Positions 58,088-64,000 of a stretch of DNA of 64,000 bases are shown one piece after another; positions within the stretch are counted from its first letter, which is position 1, and each line of letters opens with the position of its first letter. This stretch comes from an uncultured Lachnospiraceae bacterium (GTDB lineage: Bacteria; Bacillota; Clostridia; Lachnospirales; Lachnospiraceae), in NCBI GenBank assembly GCA_910587635.1, contig CAJUNB010000031.1:1-64000 (forward strand), read 5' to 3'. The notes under the pieces were generated by a model that saw only the letters and a list, made by a program, of their open reading frames with translations, was not told where the DNA came from and searched no databases. A program made the translations under genes and the position numbers.

Positions 58088-59641
58088 CTATTTTCGGATC
58101 CCTGTATCAGCCCGGATTCCCTCGTCGGCCCATCCGGGCTCTATCACGATCTCATCCTCTGCCCACCCGGGATCGTTCTCCACTTCCCCCCCCTCATCAT
58201 ATCGGGGATCTTCCTCTTCCCATACGAGCCACATGCTGCCTGCGAAATCCATATAGATCTTTCTGTATGTATCCCTCATATATTCAATCCGATACCCGGC
58301 CTGGAGACGCCGATAACCGTTCTCTCCCATCTGCAGACGCAGCGGCTCATTTCTCGCCATACTCACAATGGCCCGGGCGATCTCTTCCACATTCATAATA
58401 TGGGTAATGATGCCCGCATCACCAAAGTCATCGTTTTCTCCCAGAACCAGGCCTCTGCAATTCCCCACATCCGTGGCGATCACCGGCTTGTGGGCCGCAA
58501 AGCTTTCCAGAATTGTCAGCGGCTGTCCTTCGCTGATACTTGTGAGAATCGTCATATCCATCCGTCCGTAATAGTCTCTTACGTTGATTCTTCCCGTAAA
58601 TACCACATCCTCCAGCCCCATACTTTCCACCAGCTCAAAACATTCCCGGGCATATTCTTCCTCTTCTTCCCAGGGTCCCATAATCCACAGCTTCAGAGCC
58701 GGTACTCTTTCTTTTGCAAATCCGAAGGCCTGGATCATTGTCTTAACATCCTTGATGGGAGCCACCCGCAGTACGGCTCCCAGATTGATTTTTCCTTCGT
58801 CCTCTTCCTGCTTTCCCGGAATATTTTCAAACAAATCTACTGTGATGCCATTTGGCGTCACCATCGTCTTTTCTTCCGGGCACCCCAGCTCCAGCTGCAG
58901 CTCCCTAGCATGTTCATACAGACTCGTGACCAGATCCGCTCTGTCATAGGCCAGTTTTGACATCTTGCGAAACTGCTCAATCCATATATTTTTATACAGT
59001 CCCTGCACCCACTTGGCCTTAATCAGTTCCTCTTCCCGTTCCCGGGTATAGATGCCGTGCTCCGAAATGAGCAGCCGCCCGCCGTGAAAATATTTGGCCA
59101 TACTTCCCAGAACTCCCGCATAGCCTGTAGATACGCAATGATATAAATCCGCCTTGGGCGTCTTCATTTTCAGCGTAAAGAACAACGGCAGATAGATAGA
59201 ACGCATCATCCATAAAAAATCCGAAAATACGATCTGGCTGTAATGTAACTGATAACACTCTTTCACAGCATTTAAAAAATCTTCCCCCATGAGCAGAGCA
59301 TTCAGGGAATAGCTTCCCTTCTGAAACAGGTCAAACAACACTTCCCACTCCACCCGCTGTCCCAGCATCAGCCCCCGCAGGGCCCGGTATTCTTTTCTCT
59401 TCATTCGACTCTTATGCCGTTTTTTACTGCCCCAGTCGCAGTCGTTCAAATACAGCTCATGCACTTCCGTTACATTTTCCGGTAATTCATACATGTACTT
59501 TCCCCGCAGAGAACGATTTGCGGCAATGGCAAGAATTACAAATTCCTGCCCCGGAAAAGACTGTATCAGACTGTGTATCCAGCTGGATACGCCGCCCACT
59601 ACATAGGGGTAACATCCTTCTGCTATGATACAAATTCTCAT
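58088..59641 (-). CDS. pelF: Pel polysaccharide glycosyltransferase PelF
   Basis: A 517-residue cytoplasmic GT4 enzyme that polymerises Pel from UDP-sugars. The N-terminus MRICIIAEGCYPYVVGGVSSWIHSLI is the DUF3492/PelF signature. The C-terminal half has LGAVLRVAPIKDVKTMIQAF, VVFTGRINVRDYYGRMDMTILTSISEGQPLTILESFAAHKPVIATDVGNCRGLV. The extreme C-terminus (from about 470) is an acidic tail with PGWAEDE and PGWADEG repeats, not usual for the family. Confidence 0.95.
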   Translation of the reverse strand: MRICIIAEGCYPYVVGGVSSWIHSLIQSFPGQEFVILAIAANRSLRGKYMYELPENVTEVHELYLNDCDWGSKKRHKSRMKRKEYRALRGLMLGQRVEWEVLFDLFQKGSYSLNALLMGEDFLNAVKECYQLHYSQIVFSDFLWMMRSIYLPLFFTLKMKTPKADLYHCVSTGYAGVLGSMAKYFHGGRLLISEHGIYTREREEELIKAKWVQGLYKNIWIEQFRKMSKLAYDRADLVTSLYEHARELQLELGCPEEKTMVTPNGITVDLFENIPGKQEEDEGKINLGAVLRVAPIKDVKTMIQAFGFAKERVPALKLWIMGPWEEEEEYARECFELVESMGLEDVVFTGRINVRDYYGRMDMTILTSISEGQPLTILESFAAHKPVIATDVGNCRGLVLGENDDFGDAGIITHIMNVEEIARAIVSMARNEPLRLQMGENGYRRLQAGYRIEYMRDTYRKIYMDFAGSMWLVWEEEDPRYDEGGEVENDPGWAEDEIVIEPGWADEGIRADTGIRK

Positions 59642-59693
59642 GATTATCCTTCTTTTCTGACTGTTATCACCATATTTTCAGTGTCCTGAAACA

Positions 59694-61571
59694 CTATTTA
59701 AAAATATAAACATATTGATCTGTTTTGAGCTCTATCGTCACATTTTTACTTTCCGCCTCAATCAGATAGATATTTCCTTCCATCCGCTTCCAGCTGCCGC
59801 CCTCCATATGCTCTATCGTCTCATTGTTCGTCCGCAATAAAAACCATACGGGGCCTTCCACATTCTCAATTTCCAGAGAGATTCTGTTGTTGCTGCGGCT
59901 CTCCTTATAGTCAAGCGCAAGGAATTTGCGGATTTTCTCATCCCCTTCCGATACGGTAGCACGGGAAAAACTACGAAACGGCTTCCAGTAATACCTGATA
60001 TTCCAGTCGAAGTCCTCCGCGATATCTTCCCACGTATCCTCCCCCGGTCCCGGGTAGGCAACCTGTTCCATATCGATGAGCACATTGGAATATCCCAGGG
60101 CCGTCTCCACACTTTTCAGCCGGAAATCATCCCGGTAAGTATGTGTCAATCCGGCGTTGATGCCGCTCTGCCTTGTCACATACTCCGACTGATATCCTAT
60201 GACTTCGCTTCCTCCGTCGTAATCCTTTACCACGGTCCGCACCCCGGACAAAAAATCGCTCTCCAGTGCTCCTTCTATCTCTTCGTCCGTAAGACTCCCC
60301 CCGTAAAAAGAAGTAAATGTATAGTCAGGCAGGGCTTCCTTTACAAATTTCTCATCCTCCAGAAGCTTCTGCGCCATGGGCGTTCCCGATATGTTGACGC
60401 CGGAGAGCCCTGCCTCTGCCGACTGCTCATTTATCAACTTCATATAATGCACGAAACGAGCTTTCTCTGGCAGGTTTTCATCTCCATAGTCATACTGCGG
60501 GGACACCATAAAGGAGAGCCCCAGATCGTTTCTCTGATAGACAGCTATGATACCGGGCCAGATCACATCCCGGAACACCCCGGATATGGGCTGACCATAG
60601 AGCCGCAGCATCTCTTCTTCATTTTCCTCCGCAAGTCCGGGATAATCTGCAAGTATCATGCTCTGTGCATTTACCACAGGATACAGTTCATAGTGATCCA
60701 TCTCCGCGGACATGGCGGATAAAAGTCCCAGTCCCGTCACATCTTCCATATAACTGCCATTTATGGCAAATACATAGGCTGTCTCAAAGCTTTTACGCCA
60801 GATCACCGCCGGATACTCCTCCAGCTTCACTGTCTTATCCTCTACAATTCCCTTCATATAGGCCTTTGTCCCCACACCAAGGGTATACCAGGGAAAAGTC
60901 AGCTCCATATCCTGCCTTTTTTCATTTTCTTCTTCATCCTCAGATTTGTATATTGTCTCTCCACCCAGCAGAAATCCTTCATATAAATGTAGCCCTGATA
61001 CAGTGCTCTCCTCTGCCTTCACGGTCCGAATCCCAAGGAGATTTCGGATCCGCTGGTTTCCCTCTATGACAGATACATCTGGCAGATCGGAAAAGACAAG
61101 ATGTATCCCCAAGTCCAGATACTCTTCCAGGCAGCCGATCTCCCTGCTCTCTTCCCAGTGAATATATACAGGATCTATTACGATCATCTCTATCTGTTCC
61201 AGACTTTCTTCATCTTCCTTATTTTCAAACTGTTCCAGTGATTCATATGTCCTGCTGTTCCGTTTGGAATACATAACCCATGTATGTACTACTTTCCCGA
61301 CAGAGTCTTCCTTGTCGCCAATGTAGATCACCACGTCTTTTGGTACATAGTCCGCATCCTGCGTCTCAGTCTGTCCTGTGACAGAAGTCTCACTATCTCC
61401 CTCGCCTACCCGGTATACCTGACTCCTGTCCGGCAGTTCTTCCATATTGACAATATAGGTATTTGTCTCATAATCATTCCAGACCTCCAGAGCCACATTG
61501 GTGAACTGGAACAGAAAAAACACAACAAACAGGATTACCGTAATCGTAAAATAGTTCCGTCGTGATACCAT
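59694..61571 (-). CDS. DUF2194 protein in the PelA-deacetylase position
   Basis: A 625-residue protein with one N-terminal membrane segment (about 9-27) and an extracellular remainder. I recognise it as DUF2194 from its place between pelE and pelF and from its layout: an N-terminal DxD-rich half (VVIYIGDKEDS, YPVVNAQSMILADYPG) and a C-terminal barrel-like half (FMVSPQYDYGDENLPEKARFVHYMKLINEQ, LTHTYRDDFRLKSVETALGYSNVLIDMEQ). In Bacillus the equivalent place holds a separate PelA deacetylase. Deacetylase activity here is inference; the standard CE4 HxxxH is not obvious. Confidence 0.7.
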   Translation of the reverse strand: MVSRRNYFTITVILFVVFFLFQFTNVALEVWNDYETNTYIVNMEELPDRSQVYRVGEGDSETSVTGQTETQDADYVPKDVVIYIGDKEDSVGKVVHTWVMYSKRNSRTYESLEQFENKEDEESLEQIEMIVIDPVYIHWEESREIGCLEEYLDLGIHLVFSDLPDVSVIEGNQRIRNLLGIRTVKAEESTVSGLHLYEGFLLGGETIYKSEDEEENEKRQDMELTFPWYTLGVGTKAYMKGIVEDKTVKLEEYPAVIWRKSFETAYVFAINGSYMEDVTGLGLLSAMSAEMDHYELYPVVNAQSMILADYPGLAEENEEEMLRLYGQPISGVFRDVIWPGIIAVYQRNDLGLSFMVSPQYDYGDENLPEKARFVHYMKLINEQSAEAGLSGVNISGTPMAQKLLEDEKFVKEALPDYTFTSFYGGSLTDEEIEGALESDFLSGVRTVVKDYDGGSEVIGYQSEYVTRQSGINAGLTHTYRDDFRLKSVETALGYSNVLIDMEQVAYPGPGEDTWEDIAEDFDWNIRYYWKPFRSFSRATVSEGDEKIRKFLALDYKESRSNNRISLEIENVEGPVWFLLRTNNETIEHMEGGSWKRMEGNIYLIEAESKNVTIELKTDQYVYIFK

Positions 61572-61581
61572 CTCTTCCTCC

Positions 61582-62541
61582 TCAGCTGAAAACTTTGATC
61601 AGGTCCAGCGTCTCATTGTCAATGATGACATCCGATCTTTTCAGCGCATCCAGTGTCTGAAAAAAGGCCTCTTTCTTTCTCACCGTAAAATATAACTTCA
61701 ACCTGCACGTATAGGAGCAAAGCTCATCCGGGTACTGCTGTGCCAGACGCAGACACCACTTTTCCGAATCTGCATACTCTTTGATTTCCAAAAACCGCAG
61801 ACAGATTCCCTCATACCGCTGCTGTGTCAGCTTGGAGGCGTCTTTTTCATACAGTCTCTCCCCGGTCTGTGCCATCATCTGCACATATTTTTTCTGTTCC
61901 AGGTCAGAGAACACACCCTGCTTTAAAATACTGTCCATATAGTCCAGCAGCATTTCTTCACATTCACTCTGCCCTTCTTCCTCTTCCTGAATACCCCGAT
62001 AAAGTTTCTGCACATTCATACGGAACTCGTTGAGCTCGTCGCTCAGAACGGAGGCCGCATAATGAGATGACTCTGAATCCTTTGTATTCAGCGCCAGGGC
62101 AACCGACGATAGAGAATTCCGAATTTCCCCTTTAATCATGTTCATCATCGCCAAACGCAGTTCTTTTTTCTCACTTACCGCAATTGCCTCTTCGATAGGA
62201 ACGATATTCCTCTCCCGATCCTCATCTGCCCGCAGCTGGACCCTCACCCTGTCTTTACTGAAAATAACATCTTCCAGATCTACCTGGGATCTCATCACTG
62301 TATGATAGAGGAGATAAGACAGGCAAAAAAACAGGGGGCCTATGACCGGACACAATATCATAACAATGAAACGAATCAGGTAGGTCCTCCTGTTATCATG
62401 CAGGAATTCTACTTCTCTTCTTCTCCCCCGGGATCTGGCAGACACTACAACAATCCCGCCCCAGAGAAAATAGATAACTGCCACAATCAAGTTGATAATC
62501 CACACAAGTACAAATATCTTTTCTTCCCATGTCAATGTCAT
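61582..62541 (-). CDS. pelE: PelE-like membrane TPR protein
   Basis: A 319-residue protein with two N-terminal membrane segments (about 9-33 and 53-80) and a helical cytoplasmic part. From about residue 120 the helices look TPR-like (RLAMMNMIKGEIRNSLSSVALALNTKDSESSHYAASVLSDELNEF, and CLRFLEIKEYADSEKWCLRLAQQYPDELCSYTCRLKLY). In Pseudomonas PelE links PelD to PelG and PelF in the membrane complex. Identity is inferred from topology and position; its start overlaps the pelD stop by four bases. Confidence 0.85.
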   Translation of the reverse strand: MTLTWEEKIFVLVWIINLIVAVIYFLWGGIVVVSARSRGRRREVEFLHDNRRTYLIRFIVMILCPVIGPLFFCLSYLLYHTVMRSQVDLEDVIFSKDRVRVQLRADEDRERNIVPIEEAIAVSEKKELRLAMMNMIKGEIRNSLSSVALALNTKDSESSHYAASVLSDELNEFRMNVQKLYRGIQEEEEGQSECEEMLLDYMDSILKQGVFSDLEQKKYVQMMAQTGERLYEKDASKLTQQRYEGICLRFLEIKEYADSEKWCLRLAQQYPDELCSYTCRLKLYFTVRKKEAFFQTLDALKRSDVIIDNETLDLIKVFS

Positions 62542-64000
62542 AGTGCGATGCCTCCCCTGATCTGGCTCTGAAAACCAAAGTTACGGAAACGTTCCATGAC
62601 ACCTATCGCATTCTCCTCATCTGTATTGGAAAGTAATATGTACAGCTTGCCATCCGGCAGCATCCCCATATAATCTGTCTGACGGATACGTCCTCCCAGT
62701 ATAGCGGCACTTTTATCCCGTCCCTCTGTTAAAATCTCCAGCAGTGTACACTCTGTCAGTCCCTGATCTCTCGCTTTCAGGAATGCTTTCAAAAGCAGCT
62801 CAAAAGCTTGTTCCCGCAATACATTCGTCCCTTCCAGATAGCGTTCGTTTTTCAACGCTTCCAGATAACGATTTGCCCGCAGAACCGCATTCTGTATCAG
62901 ATCCCCTATAATCGTCAGCCGGTTTGCTTCCGCCAGTGTCATGCGCTGCCACGGAATCCCCCAGAGCATCAGAACCAGCCGCATCTCATCCTGCTCGTAT
63001 ACGGCACTGGCCATCAGTGGAAAGTCCTCATTCAATGTCCTGTTGATGTAGACGCGGCCTTCTTTTATTTCATCGTACATCTCTTCCATAGCCGTGTACT
63101 GGATAGAGCTGCCCAGCCTGCGCGCCTCCCGAGATGTGGAAGAAACAAGTCTGGCATAGTTCCTGTTGGCTACAGAATAGATTGCCACATCCTGACTGTC
63201 CATCAGATTAGACAGAACTCTGGCTGCATAGAACAGGACTTCTTCCGGGGCATACAGCTCCAGACTGGATGTAATTTCATACACCTTTCCAAGACTATCC
63301 TTCTGATTGACGAGCTGGGATTCAAAATTCTGCTTCATTCTGACATTACTGTCGTTGATATCCGCAATATCATTCATCTTTCCGCTGAGATAGCGGATCT
63401 CTTCCTCATCTTCTGTCTTGATCAGATGAAGCTGATCCCGCATATAGCCCACTACCATACCCAGGATAAACAGCTGGGCCATCCACACGTATGTATTATA
63501 GTCCAGCAATACCTCAAAACCGCTACGGTTATACATCTGCCGGAAACAATATCCTGCCACCGCCAGAAGAGCCGAGAAAATAGCCTGCTGCTGTCCATGC
63601 ACTATGGCAAACAAAAGCACATAGAGCAGATAAAAATCCAGTCTGTCAAAATATTTGCTCCCCACTGCCCTGTTATTCAACATGAAAAAAGGAATAAAAC
63701 AAATCATATTCTCGGCAAACGGCAAAAGTCTGGCAAAAATTGTCTTGATATTGTGCCAGAGCCTTCCGCCCCATCCGCCTCCCGCATCCTCAGGATTGAT
63801 GAAAGTATCGCTGTGCAGCTTCATATATCCGGCTACCTTGGCAATCCCTTTTTGATAATTGTGAAAAATCTGGAACGGATATTCTTCTTTATAGGCGCTG
63901 TTGTCCAATATGAGCCGGTGATTTTGTCCTACGGAATTATCCTCGAGGGTAACGCCCATTCCCATCTCTTTCACCACAATCTCCGCCAGTTTCTTTTCAC
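62538..64000 (-). CDS. pelD: PelD-like c-di-GMP receptor, partial, fused N-terminal domain
   Basis: The frame is open to the window edge (in-frame residues EKKLAEIV precede a GTG at 63977), so the N-terminus is missing. From 63977 there are 479 residues: 1-60 look like the end of another domain (possibly an SDR/epimerase). Residues 85-185 are four membrane segments, about 225-370 a GAF-like domain, and 385-479 a degenerate GGDEF domain. The GGDEF motif is lost (LPDGKLY), but an RxxD inhibitory site is kept as Arg432-Gln-Thr-Asp435, as in Pseudomonas PelD, which binds cyclic di-GMP there without making it. It should therefore switch Pel synthesis on when c-di-GMP is high. Confidence 0.85.
   Translation of the reverse strand, partial: EKKLAEIVVKEMGMGVTLEDNSVGQNHRLILDNSAYKEEYPFQIFHNYQKGIAKVAGYMKLHSDTFINPEDAGGGWGGRLWHNIKTIFARLLPFAENMICFIPFFMLNNRAVGSKYFDRLDFYLLYVLLFAIVHGQQQAIFSALLAVAGYCFRQMYNRSGFEVLLDYNTYVWMAQLFILGMVVGYMRDQLHLIKTEDEEEIRYLSGKMNDIADINDSNVRMKQNFESQLVNQKDSLGKVYEITSSLELYAPEEVLFYAARVLSNLMDSQDVAIYSVANRNYARLVSSTSREARRLGSSIQYTAMEEMYDEIKEGRVYINRTLNEDFPLMASAVYEQDEMRLVLMLWGIPWQRMTLAEANRLTIIGDLIQNAVLRANRYLEALKNERYLEGTNVLREQAFELLLKAFLKARDQGLTECTLLEILTEGRDKSAAILGGRIRQTDYMGMLPDGKLYILLSNTDEENAIGVMERFRNFGFQSQIRGGIAL

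Overview
The window looks like chromosome from a spore-forming member of the Clostridia, most like Lachnospiraceae. Evidence: sigE, sigG, spoIIGA and spoVD are present, the division cluster has the Bacillus-type order, AGGAGG-type ribosome binding sites are strong, and the base composition is moderate. This placement is inference from gene content; no 16S gene is present. Every gene I accept is on the minus strand, so transcription runs from high to low coordinates. I saw no tRNA, rRNA, CRISPR array or intact insertion sequence.

Layout, low to high coordinates. 1-884: a decayed DNA methyltransferase next to a ~110 bp imperfect palindrome. 917-2985: a secreted transglutaminase-like protein without the usual Cys and His, and a membrane acyltransferase. 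3247-5707: the spoIIGA-sigE-sigG sporulation cluster. 5927-18941: the division/wall operon, in transcription order mraZ, rsmH, ftsL, two class B PBPs (FtsI-type then SpoVD-type), mraY, murD, ftsW, murA, ftsQ, ftsZ; murE, murF, murG and ftsA are not in it. A strong promoter and four in-phase MraZ-type boxes precede mraZ. 19242-23976: rpsO, pnp, thrS, with an S15-type leader hairpin before rpsO. 24196-31815: lacI, M28 peptidase, ribose-type ABC system (rbsB, rbsD, rbsA, rbsC) and M20 peptidase, with no sugar kinase. 31816-32351 is non-coding and holds two copies of a GGGGAACGTTCCCC palindrome. 32352-37668: an NlpC/P60 endopeptidase with a WalR-like site, a diguanylate cyclase, a small conserved-looking protein and a Na/phosphate cotransporter. 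37757-46277: the rimP-nusA-rnpM-ylxQ-infB-rbfA-nrnA-truB-ribF operon with a ~385 nt repeat-rich leader.

46744-64000 is the most interesting part: one long exopolysaccharide operon. Its promoter-proximal genes form a Gram-positive Pel locus (pelD, pelE, a DUF2194 protein in the PelA-deacetylase position, pelF, pelG). They are followed without a clear break by a DUF2304 membrane protein, a GT4 glycosyltransferase, a GT2, a pair of paralogous DUF4832/DUF4874 proteins flanking an 803-residue polytopic membrane protein, and two more GT2 enzymes. PelD has a GAF region and a degenerate GGDEF domain that keeps an RxxD cyclic-di-GMP site, and its frame is still open at the window edge. I read the locus as a c-di-GMP-gated Pel-like machine with an undescribed glycan-modifying or second-polymer module. 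The catalytically intact GGDEF protein at 33652-35598 is a possible source of the signal.
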